NCBI RefSeq assembly: GCF_040371085.1
Contig: NZ_JAMBMT010000001.1
Span: forward strand, 2,294,001-2,358,000
Origin: Psychrobacter sp. AH5
Lineage (GTDB): Bacteria > Pseudomonadota > Gammaproteobacteria > Pseudomonadales > Moraxellaceae
Reading direction: 5' to 3'
Length of the DNA stretch: 64,000 nt
Position numbers and translations under genes: made by a program
Shown: piece by piece, positions 1 through 8,470 of the stretch
Layout: every line of letters begins with the position of its first letter
Numbering within the stretch: position 1 is the first letter of the stretch
The notes under the pieces: model-generated
Told to the model about the DNA's origin: nothing
Databases searched by the model: none
The model's input: the letters and a program-made list of their open reading frames with translations, nothing else

Positions 1-158
1 GCTACTTGCCGGGTGGTAATCTTCTGTTCAGGGGTTTGGACAAAACTTTCGGTATCGGTATTGGCTACGGCTGTACCATAGCTTTGGGTCAATATAGCGC
101 CGACGACACCAATTGAGGCAATGCTTAGTAACCATTGTGCGGGTTGTTTTTTCATCAT
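1..158 (-). CDS. N-terminus of probable carboxy-terminal (tail-specific) protease, partial
   Basis: A reading frame opens with two adjacent ATG codons (MMKKQPAQW) and runs off the left edge, giving 52 codons. A short basic start is followed by a hydrophobic stretch (LLSIASIGVVGAILTQSYG), which looks like a signal peptide ending near an alanine-rich site. The mature start then reads SFVQTPEQKITTRQVA. The pattern of a threonine/proline turn followed by a helix ending in RQV resembles the start of S41-family tail-specific proteases (Prc/Tsp) of Moraxellaceae, which degrade periplasmic proteins. The PDZ and catalytic domains are outside the window, so this identity is an inference. It is transcribed away from nagZ. 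That it is an exported protein is clear; the family is moderately likely. Confidence 0.5.
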   Translation of the reverse strand, partial: MMKKQPAQWLLSIASIGVVGAILTQSYGTAVANTDTESFVQTPEQKITTRQV

Positions 159-681
159 ATCTACCTAGTTGTCTTAAGATTTATCTTAAGTAAAAATATA
201 AACAGCAGTCCATTACAGTATAGCTATGCTTAATAGCCGTTGTGGCAAAAAGGCGGTAGTCAATTATCTAGCGTCTAAAACTTAACTATCAAATCCATTC
301 TTAAATATCAATGCTACTTCCATTCTCAAATATCAATGCCACTGATGCCAGCTAATTTATTATAAAATCAATCAATATTATCATGATTCATTATATTGCG
401 CTGTCTCAATCTGTATAAGCAAACTTTCTATTATATTTATAATCATGCTGTTGCTAGTATTAGCTTTGCTTAAGCTAATCGCTAAACGAACGCTCAGCTT
501 ATAACTGTATCCATAACGAGCACAATAGCTAATCCAATGACTGTTATAATAAAGAGTATGATTATTTAACTCTCACAGTTGGCGTTAAAGTATACAATAT
601 AATTCTTAGACTCATAATCAGCCCAAAAATCAGATTTATAGCGGCTAATCTAATGAGCAGTAATGTTTTGGAGAACAGACC
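159..681. other. Intergenic region between the divergent protease gene and nagZ
   Basis: AT-rich, non-coding in all frames beyond short chance frames. It must hold the promoters of both flanking genes. A TATAAT hexamer at 545-550 could be a -10 box toward nagZ, but no convincing -35 hexamer was seen at the right distance. A Shine-Dalgarno-like TTGGAG lies about 10 bases before the nagZ ATG. No RNA gene or repeat was recognised. Confidence 0.5.
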
Positions 682-1815
682 ATGTACGGCGTATTGATGA
701 CTGATATCGGTAGCACTGCTTTGACAGCTGATGATGTCAGCTTAATTGAACAAGCTCAGGTCGGCGGTATTATTTTATTCGCTCGCAATGTCAAAGATGC
801 TGCGCAGGTGCGTCGTCTCTGCGATGATATTCGTTACTACAATCCTGATATTTTGATCGGTGTTGACCAAGAAGGCGGACGAGTAGCGCGTCTACGCGAA
901 GGCTTTACGCCGCTACCAGCTATGGGAAAGTTAGGAGCATTATTTGAGCAAAACCCTAGTGAAGCTTTGAGCTGTGCTTATGATTGTGGCTATTTAATGG
1001 CGGCTGAAGTGTTGGCAGTGGGTATCGATTTGAGCTTTGCCCCAGTGCTAGATACAGATGGCGTCAGCCAAGTGATTGGCGATCGTAGCTTTCATAAAGA
1101 TCCACAAATTATCACCGCTTTAGCTACTCAACTCATGCGTGGAATGCGCGCGGCAGGCATGGCAACTACTGGCAAGCACTTCCCCGGTCATGGCGGGGTT
1201 GCCCCTGATTCGCATGTGGCTGAGGCGATTGACACGCGTAGCCTTGATGAGATTATCAGTCATGATATGCAGCCATTTGCCCAAACTTTGCCATGGCTTG
1301 ATGCTTTGATGCCAGCGCACGTCATCTTCTCGCAAATCGATAATAAACCAGCAGGATTTTCTAAGATTTGGTTAAAAGATATCATTCGCGAGCAATTGAA
1401 GTTTGATGGAGTGATCTTCTCTGATGACTTATCGATGGCAGGCGCGCAGGCAGCAGGCGACGTGAGCGAGCGTGTGCGTGCTGCTATCAATGCTGGCTGT
1501 GATATTGCATTAGTCTGCAATGATAGAGTAGCGGCACACGAAGCGGCAGAGGCGGTACAAGATCTGCCCTATCCTGATCAGAAACGTCTAAAAAACATGC
1601 GCGGACAAATTCCAAAGTGGCTAGGCGATCTGTCGTCTACCTGCCAGCAGTTTGAGCATTGGTCGCAGGCTAGGCATAATGTCATGCAAACCTTTTTTAG
1701 TATGCAAACTGAAAAGCTGGATAGTAATATAGATGGTATCCATCCGCTAGATAGCGCCAATACTCTAGACGAAGAGGACTTAACAGATTTAAGAGATCCT
1801 ACCGATTATAAATAA
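682..1815 (+). CDS. nagZ: beta-N-acetylhexosaminidase NagZ
   Basis: Glycoside hydrolase family 3 enzyme of 377 residues. It removes GlcNAc from anhydro-muropeptides in the cytoplasm during peptidoglycan recycling. Visible motifs: substrate-binding KHFPGHG at residues 165-171, the mobile loop with the Asp-His general acid/base pair at D176 and H178 (PDSH), and the nucleophile in FSDD with D248, which match the known NagZ catalytic residues. No signal peptide, as expected for a cytosolic enzyme. The length is slightly above the usual ~340 because of a divergent acidic C-terminal tail of about 40 residues (LDEEDLTDLRDPTDYK end). The ATG has a GGAG about 10 bases upstream. An intrinsic terminator follows. 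NagZ generates the AmpR-activating muropeptide in species that carry AmpC; no such gene is seen here. Confidence 0.96.
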   Translation: MYGVLMTDIGSTALTADDVSLIEQAQVGGIILFARNVKDAAQVRRLCDDIRYYNPDILIGVDQEGGRVARLREGFTPLPAMGKLGALFEQNPSEALSCAYDCGYLMAAEVLAVGIDLSFAPVLDTDGVSQVIGDRSFHKDPQIITALATQLMRGMRAAGMATTGKHFPGHGGVAPDSHVAEAIDTRSLDEIISHDMQPFAQTLPWLDALMPAHVIFSQIDNKPAGFSKIWLKDIIREQLKFDGVIFSDDLSMAGAQAAGDVSERVRAAINAGCDIALVCNDRVAAHEAAEAVQDLPYPDQKRLKNMRGQIPKWLGDLSSTCQQFEHWSQARHNVMQTFFSMQTEKLDSNIDGIHPLDSANTLDEEDLTDLRDPTDYK

Positions 1816-1880
1816 TTGACTTAGTTTCTGATTTAGTCCTACGGCTGGTTTGCCTCTAGAAACTCGCATTACAAGTATAA

Positions 1881-1915
1881 AAAAAACTGCATTTCTAAAA
1901 TGCAGTTTTTTAATT
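1881..1915. terminator. Bidirectional intrinsic terminator (nagZ / OmpA-family gene)
   Basis: An 11-13 bp stem (AAACTGCATTT ... AAATGCAGTTT) with a short CT-containing loop, flanked by an A-tract on the left and a T-tract on the right. It can therefore end both nagZ on the plus strand and the convergent gene on the minus strand. Confidence 0.85.
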
Positions 1916-1961
1916 TGTCTTATATTGTAGGCATTAGCTTTATGCTTGCCAACTGTAAACT

Positions 1962-3605
1962 TTACTGAGCATTTGGATCTAGAGCAGTACCCTTACTTGG
2001 ATCATCACCATCTGGTAATACATCATCATTGTTATTATCAAGTGGGTTTAGATCTGGATCTGGCATATTCATATCGGCATCTATATCATTATTCATGTCG
2101 ATATCACCTTCATTACCGGCGGTTAAAGAGATACCATTATTATCCTCTGTTGCCATGCTTTCGTCATATACCGTAAATTCGATACGACGGTTACGGAAAC
2201 GACCTTGTTCAGTAGCATTAGTTGCTACCGGATCCGTCTCACCCATACCTTTGGTTGAAAGCTTACTTGCATCAACGCCTTTAGACACTAAGTAGTCTTT
2301 TACCGCGTTAGCACGCTGCTGCGATAGATCCATATTATACGCATTAGAAGCTTGAGAATCAGTATGGCCAATAATCATTAATTCCATATTAGGAACTTCG
2401 GTGATAATTTTTGCGGCACGGTCAAGATAAGGTTTATTAACATCCGGAATGATTGCTTTATCAAGCTCAAAATTAATAACTTGTAAACTTAGCGCTCGTG
2501 CTACATCACGTGGATCTGGGTTTTCACCTAGGTTATTGATAGCAGTATCAGCCGCTACTAAACTATTATCAATCTCACCTTGCAAGTCAAGTGGACCTTC
2601 GGCGACAACGGTCATACCAGGAGCTGCTGCTTGCAGATCAGCCACTAACTGATCAAGTGCAGCTTGGTCTGGCGCATTAACTGTAATCTGATCGCCTTTA
2701 ATTATCATACTAGCATCAGCTACGTTTTGGAAAATAGGCAAAATCGAGGATAATTGAGCGGCGGCTGGCATGTCATTTGCAAAATTGTCATCGACATCGG
2801 CACGGCATTTGTCAGCCTCAGCACCAAAAGCGTTCGATAAGGCACCCATCACTGTAGTTTGTAAAGCTTCATCACCTACATTCATACGGCATGCATATAA
2901 AGTGTTGGCTTCACCTGTCGCCAACATTAGCGAAGCAGGCTCAATAGTAGAAGCGACTACAGTTTGTTCCTCAGTAGCAACCTCTTCGGTGACCACTGGC
3001 GTCGCTACTGGCTCTGGATTGTCTTGGCAACCTCTAAGTAGCGCCCAAGCTAATGCACCCAATATAATTAAACCAATAATAGGCAACAAAGCTTTCATAA
3101 AGCTACCGCTTTTTTCTTCTTCACGCACCAGCGGCGCAGTACTGACGGTATCTGAAATACGTTCGCCAGCTGGTGCGCCGACAACCATGCCTGCAGGGAC
3201 TACATCCGCTGCCCATGCTGGAATATGATGTTGATAACTTGAGAGATTGTCATTCAAAAACTGTGGTACAGGAGTCGTGCCTGCTAAGCTTTTGATCTCA
3301 TGAAAAGCTAAAGGTGCTGCCATAGCTACTAGGCCACGTGCTGCTGTGGCATCAACGTTATGCTTAGCAGCAAGTTCGCGTGAGATTTGATCACGGTGAC
3401 TACCATCAGTCCAAACTCGATCATAAAAGCCCTGATCATCACGGGCAATATTGTCGTTAGCAAAGCGGTTATAAGTGTCATTATCTGCTAAACGAGCCGC
3501 AAAAATAGCATAGAACTGCTCTAATAAGCTTTTTTTGGCAGGGTTGTTGTCATCCCCTAACACCGCTGGGGTCACGGTACGTGTTAAATGACTAATAATA
3601 TCCAT
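1962..3605 (-). CDS. OmpA-family peptidoglycan-binding envelope protein
   Basis: 547 residues. Order of parts: a conserved cytosolic-looking N-terminal domain (residues 1-110) containing SLLEQFYAIFAARLA; one membrane segment around 169-189 (LLPIIGLIILGALAWALL); a linker; a domain of about 230-340 beginning YACRMNVGD, with two cysteines and a BON-like end (ITVNAPDQ); then an OmpA C-terminal domain at about 370-478. The last has the NFELDKA entry strand, the GHTDS motif, LSQQRANAV, and the closing FRNRRIEF, i.e. the Asp and Arg that contact diaminopimelate. The tail is Asp/Asn-rich (about 45 residues). The architecture suggests an inner-membrane-anchored protein reaching the cell wall. No N-terminal signal peptide is visible. 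It lies upstream, on the minus strand, of a shared terminator and is a paralog of the gene at 4000-5625. The specific function is unknown. Confidence 0.85.
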   Translation of the reverse strand: MDIISHLTRTVTPAVLGDDNNPAKKSLLEQFYAIFAARLADNDTYNRFANDNIARDDQGFYDRVWTDGSHRDQISRELAAKHNVDATAARGLVAMAAPLAFHEIKSLAGTTPVPQFLNDNLSSYQHHIPAWAADVVPAGMVVGAPAGERISDTVSTAPLVREEEKSGSFMKALLPIIGLIILGALAWALLRGCQDNPEPVATPVVTEEVATEEQTVVASTIEPASLMLATGEANTLYACRMNVGDEALQTTVMGALSNAFGAEADKCRADVDDNFANDMPAAAQLSSILPIFQNVADASMIIKGDQITVNAPDQAALDQLVADLQAAAPGMTVVAEGPLDLQGEIDNSLVAADTAINNLGENPDPRDVARALSLQVINFELDKAIIPDVNKPYLDRAAKIITEVPNMELMIIGHTDSQASNAYNMDLSQQRANAVKDYLVSKGVDASKLSTKGMGETDPVATNATEQGRFRNRRIEFTVYDESMATEDNNGISLTAGNEGDIDMNNDIDADMNMPDPDLNPLDNNNDDVLPDGDDPSKGTALDPNAQ

Positions 3606-3999
3606 AATAGTTCTCCTCCAATTGTTATCATTTATTTATTTTTAAGCTCATATTAAGGTTAAATACACGGTTATACTTTTAGATAGAACCTTGTCTCAAT
3701 AAAACCTTATATTTACCATAATATTGGTAGTTTCTGGTTTGACTCATAGCTGAGCAATAATGTATAGCTCAGTATTTTATAAAAGTATGACTGTCATTAA
3801 GCCAACTATTTAACTCAATTAAAATCATTATAAAAGGGATGTGTACAACCTCACAATAAAAGGGCTGTTGTGCAAATGATACATTAAGTAATGATTGAGA
3901 GGTAACGCGTAACTTTGACGCGTATATCGGTTGCTGTATTAACACGCTATTCACAAATCTAATTACTACGCAGGTCACTTTTATAAAGCATAAAAGATA
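3606..3999. other. Intergenic region between the two paralogous envelope protein genes
   Basis: 394 bp of AT-rich sequence. A GGAG-containing ribosome binding site (GGAGGAGAAC when read on the minus strand) sits just before the ATG at 3605. The 69-codon reverse frame within the gap has no recognisable features and is judged non-coding. No terminator was recognised after the upstream gene, so partial read-through is possible. Confidence 0.5.
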
Positions 4000-5625
4000 T
4001 TATTTAGCCGCAGCGTCGGGCTCTACTCTCGCTTCGTTACGCAGTTGTTCAGCAACTATAATACTATTGGCCAAATCATCTGCTTCAGCCGTAGACATAT
4101 TACCTCCTGTTCTATCGTTGATAGGCGCTCTATTAGCTACGCCAAAACTGCTATTATTACTAGGTAAGCTATTATCAGCTCTATTATTGATAGCGTCATT
4201 GTTGGCGTCACTACTGCTACTAAAACTATTTTCATCAGCTTGATCGTTAACAGTATCCTTTGCCTGCTCGCTATTTTGCTGCTCAAACTCGTCAATAGGC
4301 GTTAGCGCTGACTGCTCTGTATTCGTATTATTTTGTGTAGCGGCTAAAGGCGCAGTAGTAGTGATAACGGCCGTAGGCGCCAAAGCTCTCATATCCATCA
4401 GCAAACGCTGTGATAGCGCATCATCAGGCGACTCGATAGTAATAACATTATTTTGCAGCTGTAATCGAGCAAAAGGTACAGAGCGTAATAAAGTAAATAA
4501 ACTAGGCAGCAAACCCACGTTAAGGTTGTTTAGGTCATTGGCAACGCCAGCTTTTATGGCAAAGCTGCAAAGACTAGCTTGCTCACCAAAACTCATAGCC
4601 AAAGCCTGTTTAAGGCTCTCTTGCAAAACGCTATCACCAATGGTTGCACTGCAAGTATAGAGGCGACCGCTATCATCCACTGCTACTAGTAGCTCCACAG
4701 GCGTCAATACCGGAGCGATAGCTTCAGGCGCGGCAGCTATAGGAGCTGTCTCCGCCAGTACAGGCTCAGCGGTATCAATATAATTAGGCTTGACAACCAA
4801 CAACCATAGCAAGGCCAAGGCAGCTATAGCGGCGACCAATAAAAAAAGTCTTAGCAGCAAATCGTTTCTTTTATTACGCTGGCGGGTATTACTGATTTGA
4901 CTCAAACTATGAGCGCTATTATCGATGGGAATTTGCAGCGCTGAAAGGCTATCGTCTTCAGTCTCTATGACGCTTTGCTTTGATAGCATCGCTACGTTTA
5001 TTGGGTTGTCACTACTAATTGCCGCAGTATTTTCATTTTCATTAGAAGTAACAGCTTCGTCAGTCATCGCCTTTTCAATACCGACTTTTTCAATACTGGT
5101 TTTATTCGTTGTTGCTGCTTTTATAGCTGCATCGTCAATAGCAGTAGCACTCTTATTACTGATATCCTCTGTCAGCACTGACTCTGCCCAAATAGGAAGA
5201 TAGTGCCGAATCTGCGATTGCTGCTGCTGTAAATAAGCAGGCAAGAACTGCCCTTTTGCCAACTCCTTAAGCTTGTGATAAGCCAAAGTAGTAGCGCTAG
5301 CGATCAAAACAACAGTAGCCTCAGTGTCGATATGATAAGTGACAGCCAATTCATCTACAATGAGCTGGCGTTGGTTTTTATCCTGCCATAACTGCATAAA
5401 CATGGGATGATCAGTAAAAGCTGACACTACTGTGGAAGGCTTAGCTGGTTGCGGCGAGAGAGGCTGAGCAGTACTCTGTAGTAACTGGCTATAGACGTTA
5501 GCCGAGGCTAGACGAGCAATAAGTAGCGCATAAAATTGCTCTAGTAAACTGATCTTGGCAATACTCTGCTCGTCTCCAAGTATAGGTAGGCTGACACTTT
5601 GCTCAAGCTGTTCGATAATAATCAT
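4000..5625 (-). CDS. Paralog of the OmpA-family envelope protein lacking the OmpA domain
   Basis: 541 residues. The N-terminus (VSLPILGDEQS...AKISLLEQFYALL.ARLA) aligns directly with the downstream OmpA-family protein, including the LGD and SLLEQFYA motifs. A single membrane segment follows at about 257-278 (LFLLVAAIAALALLWLLVV). After it comes the same extracytoplasmic domain: YTCSATIGDSVLQ, a second cysteine (SLCSF), and the BON-like ITIESPDD strand. In place of the OmpA domain, the last ~150 residues are a low-complexity Asn/Asp/Ser/Ala region with no fold I recognise. The tandem arrangement and shared order of domains indicate gene duplication followed by loss or replacement of the cell-wall-binding module. 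Function unknown; possibly a partner of the neighbouring protein (inference). Confidence 0.8.
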   Translation of the reverse strand: MIIIEQLEQSVSLPILGDEQSIAKISLLEQFYALLIARLASANVYSQLLQSTAQPLSPQPAKPSTVVSAFTDHPMFMQLWQDKNQRQLIVDELAVTYHIDTEATVVLIASATTLAYHKLKELAKGQFLPAYLQQQQSQIRHYLPIWAESVLTEDISNKSATAIDDAAIKAATTNKTSIEKVGIEKAMTDEAVTSNENENTAAISSDNPINVAMLSKQSVIETEDDSLSALQIPIDNSAHSLSQISNTRQRNKRNDLLLRLFLLVAAIAALALLWLLVVKPNYIDTAEPVLAETAPIAAAPEAIAPVLTPVELLVAVDDSGRLYTCSATIGDSVLQESLKQALAMSFGEQASLCSFAIKAGVANDLNNLNVGLLPSLFTLLRSVPFARLQLQNNVITIESPDDALSQRLLMDMRALAPTAVITTTAPLAATQNNTNTEQSALTPIDEFEQQNSEQAKDTVNDQADENSFSSSSDANNDAINNRADNSLPSNNSSFGVANRAPINDRTGGNMSTAEADDLANSIIVAEQLRNEARVEPDAAAK

Positions 5626-5921
5626 AAAATAGTCTTTACTGAGATTGGTTTGAGGTAAAATTCTTTAGCCATAGTATCGCTTTAGTAATATTATCTTAGT
5701 AAAGAGTTTAATATCACTATACTTGTTAGCTATGCTTTATAATGTAAACTATAGCTGCTTTTTAAGCTTGTTTTTTTGGTAGCAATCGGCATATCAATAG
5801 CTAGTTATTAGAACATAATCTTTGCTGACTATTGGTAGTTTGCTTAGCCACTTTGGTATTTATTTATATAGTCCATTATTTAAAGTTTTTTATCCATCAG
5901 GCGTTGCCTAAGGATTATCCT

Positions 5922-6530
5922 TTGCTGAATCATACCACTCTTATCATTATTATTACGGTGATTGTCAGCTTATTAGCTTGGCAAAACAAGCTGCTTTTTA
6001 ATAGGCTTATCTTTTATCCACCCGCGGTAAGTGACGGCCAGTGGGATCGCTTCGTAACCCACGGTTTTATTCATGCCGATAGTATGCATTTGCTATTTAA
6101 TATGTTTACTTTGTACTTTTTTGGCCGCGCTATCGAAGGCTTATATAACCCCTTTTTAGGAGGTTACGGGTTTGTCGCTTTTTATGTATTAGCTATTATA
6201 GTGGCAATGATACCGAGCTATATCAAAAATAAAAATAGCGCCAGTTATTTGAGTTTGGGAGCATCAGGCGGCGTATCGGCAGTGTTATTTGCCTATATTT
6301 TATTAGCGCCTTGGGATATGATTTACCTATTTGCTATTGTGCCTATTCCAGCTATTTTATTTGCAGTAGCCTATGTTGCTTATAGTATTTATGCCAATAA
6401 TCGCGGCGGCTCAAATATCAATCACATGGCACATATGTGGGGCAGCGCTTTTGGGGTGATAGCAACCATCGTTTTAGAGCCGCAAATATTACCGCACTTT
6501 ATTAATGCTTTACTCTCGCCTAGCTTTTAG
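5922..6530 (+). CDS. Rhomboid-family intramembrane serine protease
   Basis: A multi-pass membrane protein of about 202 residues. The rhomboid signature is present: HGFIHADSMHLLFNM (helix 2 His/Asn region), the catalytic serine in GASGG, and the catalytic histidine in the last helix (NHMAHMWGSAFG). The family cleaves membrane-spanning substrates within the lipid bilayer. The start is uncertain because no ATG is available at the N-terminus. The frame is open from a TTG at 5832, but a TTG at 5922 has an AAGGAT Shine-Dalgarno-like sequence about 7 bases upstream and begins just before the first membrane helix, so I chose it. A TTG at 5904 is a second option. Divergent from the paralogous envelope gene. 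Confidence 0.88.
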   Translation: MLNHTTLIIIITVIVSLLAWQNKLLFNRLIFYPPAVSDGQWDRFVTHGFIHADSMHLLFNMFTLYFFGRAIEGLYNPFLGGYGFVAFYVLAIIVAMIPSYIKNKNSASYLSLGASGGVSAVLFAYILLAPWDMIYLFAIVPIPAILFAVAYVAYSIYANNRGGSNINHMAHMWGSAFGVIATIVLEPQILPHFINALLSPSF

Positions 6531-6610
6531 CTCATAGTATTATAAAGCGATTGGTTTTAATGACCGTTAATTTTAGAGTATATAAAAAAGGATAGCTTAA
6601 GCAACTTATT

Positions 6611-7561
6611 ATGATTATAGATATTATCGGTGATATTCATGGTTATGCCGACAAGCTAGCAGGGCTATTGACGCAGTTAGGCTATGAGCATAATGGTCAA
6701 TGTTATGAGCCACCTGCCAATCATCGCGCCTTATTTATTGGTGATTTGATTGATCGCGGCTCGCAGCAACTACGCACTCTAGAGATTGTCTTTGCTATGG
6801 TCGATGCTGGTGTCGCTGATGCGGTGATGGGCAATCACGAATATAATGCGCTAGCTTTTGCTACTCTTGATCCTTATAAAGAAGGGCAATACTTGCGTAC
6901 CCATACTGAGCTGCATTTTCATCAGCATGAGGCGTTTTTAAAAGAAGCTCCTTTTGACTCCGATAGTCATCGCTATTGGCTTGAGCGTCTATATGAGATT
7001 CCGCTTTGGCTTGAGACCGACTATGCTTGTTTTGTGCACGCTTGCTGGGATGTCGATAGTATGGCCATACTAAAACCGCTTTTGACGCCTAATAATTGCC
7101 TAACCCCACAAGCTTTGATTGAAACCTCACAAGAGCCCTCTGTACTCTTTGACGCTCTAGAGCGAGTGCTAAAAGGGGTAGAAACGCCGTTACCTGATGG
7201 CTTAGTGATGGTCGATAAAGAAGGTACGGCGCGCTCGCGAGTAAGGGTGCGCTGGTGGCTTGATGAGCTGAATCAAAAGACCATTCATGAGATTGCTCGT
7301 GCGCCCAATTCTGGTTTGGCGCAAATCCCAGTAGATGCTTTGGCAGAAAACATAGACTTTGCGCTCAAGACTAATAAGCCTGTGTTTGTCGGACACTATT
7401 GGTTAACGGGTGAGCCGCAGCTATTGAGTCCACAAGTGGTTTGCATTGATTATTCAGCAGCGGTTGATAGTGGTTATCTGACTTGCTATCAGCTCGATAC
7501 TGAAAAGCCTTTACCTTTAGATAAAGCTAATTTTGTACAGTATCATCATGACTACAGTTAA
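6611..7561 (+). CDS. Calcineurin-like metallophosphoesterase
   Basis: 316 residues. The metal-binding motifs appear in order: GDIHG (residues 7-11), GDLIDRG (about 44-50) and GNHE (about 74-77), with a late GHYW histidine. This is the two-metal active site of the PPP/PrpE-type phosphoesterases. Close family members include bis(5'-nucleosyl)-tetraphosphatases and protein phosphatases, and the substrate cannot be told from sequence. No signal peptide, so it is cytosolic. The ATG follows an AT-rich region without a strong Shine-Dalgarno sequence. Monocistronic by context, followed by a 17-bp tandem repeat. Confidence 0.85.
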   Translation: MIIDIIGDIHGYADKLAGLLTQLGYEHNGQCYEPPANHRALFIGDLIDRGSQQLRTLEIVFAMVDAGVADAVMGNHEYNALAFATLDPYKEGQYLRTHTELHFHQHEAFLKEAPFDSDSHRYWLERLYEIPLWLETDYACFVHACWDVDSMAILKPLLTPNNCLTPQALIETSQEPSVLFDALERVLKGVETPLPDGLVMVDKEGTARSRVRVRWWLDELNQKTIHEIARAPNSGLAQIPVDALAENIDFALKTNKPVFVGHYWLTGEPQLLSPQVVCIDYSAAVDSGYLTCYQLDTEKPLPLDKANFVQYHHDYS

Positions 7562-7569
7562 AAGCACTG

Positions 7570-7643
7570 TCATTTTGAATGAGCAGTTATTTTAAATGAG
7601 TGGTTATTTTGAATGAACGGTTATTTTGAATGAACGGTTATTT
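7570..7643. repeat. Tandem repeat, 17-bp unit, about 4.4 copies
   Basis: Units at 7570-7586, 7587-7603, 7604-7620 and 7621-7637, plus a 6-base partial copy. The consensus is TTATTTTGAATGAACGG. The last two full copies are identical; the first two have three or four substitutions. It lies between the phosphoesterase gene and purE. There are no spacers, so it is not a CRISPR. Confidence 0.9.
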
Positions 7644-7723
7644 ATATAAAAAGACAAATACAAACTTAGCTTTACGGCAATAGTGAAACTTTTGTATGAT
7701 GGGCTTTTTGAGGATATTGTACT

Positions 7724-8269
7724 ATGAGCACCGCATCTGTCGATCAACCTAGCCCTATTGACTCTCCTGCAGGTCAGCCCAAAGTCGGTATTATCATGGG
7801 CTCGCAGTCCGATTGGGCCACTATGAGCAGCGCTGCGCAGCTATTAGCGGATTTTGATATTGCCTTTGCTTGTGAAGTGGTCTCTGCCCATCGTACACCC
7901 GATAGACTCTTTGAGTATGCCAAAACTGCCAAAGATAATGGCTTACAGGTGATTATCGCTGGTGCTGGCGGCGCGGCGCACCTGCCGGGTATGTGTGCTA
8001 GTCAGACAGCTCTACCTGTCCTTGGCGTGCCGGTCAAGTCCTCTATACTTAGCGGTTGGGATAGCCTGTTATCTATCGTCCAGATGCCAAAAGGTGTCGC
8101 TGTTGGCACTTTAGCTATCGGTACGGCGGGCGCTTATAATGCGGCATTATTAGCCATTCAAATACTAGCATTGCATGATAATACTATCGCTGATAAATTA
8201 ATGAGTTTACGCCAAAGTCAAACCGAGACTATCTTAGCTAGCCCAATCCCCGGCATTATGAATAGCTGA
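7724..8269 (+). CDS. purE: 5-(carboxyamino)imidazole ribonucleotide mutase PurE
   Basis: 181 residues, class I PurE. It converts N5-CAIR to CAIR in purine biosynthesis. Motifs seen: IIMGSQSDW (phosphate-binding loop), SAHRTPDR with the catalytic histidine, and [14 protein letters not shown]. There is an N-terminal extension of about 20 residues (Ser/Pro/Asp) before the conserved core. GAGGAT lies 8-13 bases before the ATG. It is followed by purK after about 200 bp, so the two act consecutively; this order matches the purEK arrangement in related bacteria. Confidence 0.96.
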   Translation: MSTASVDQPSPIDSPAGQPKVGIIMGSQSDWATMSSAAQLLADFDIAFACEVVSAHRTPDRLFEYAKTAKDNGLQVIIAGAGGAAHLPGMCASQTALPVLGVPVKSSILSGWDSLLSIVQMPKGVAVGTLAIGTAGAYNAALLAIQILALHDNTIADKLMSLRQSQTETILASPIPGIMNS

Positions 8270-8470
8270 TAGCTGACTTATAAAAAATGAGCGACGACAA
8301 ATCAATTTTTGAATCGTTTTACTTGATATTTATTATTAGATGCGTTCTACTAAACCTAAGGTGCCTATAGTAATAGCGCGCCTTTTGTTATTTTTGCTAG
8401 GATCTAAATCTCAATAACTTGTTAATAATCCTAAATCCACTGTACCTATTGTCAAATTAAAGAGCCTGCT

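Noticed and set aside
2770..3228. 152-codon plus-strand frame inside the OmpA-family gene
   Set aside because: It is the reverse complement of an evident coding sequence with Ser/Ala-rich content typical of shadow frames.
3769..3978. 69-codon minus-strand frame between the two envelope protein genes
   Set aside because: No Shine-Dalgarno, no recognisable domain, base composition as in the surrounding non-coding sequence. Judged chance.
7570..7643. 17-bp tandem repeats as a CRISPR array
   Set aside because: Repeats are directly adjacent without spacers, and no cas genes are near.
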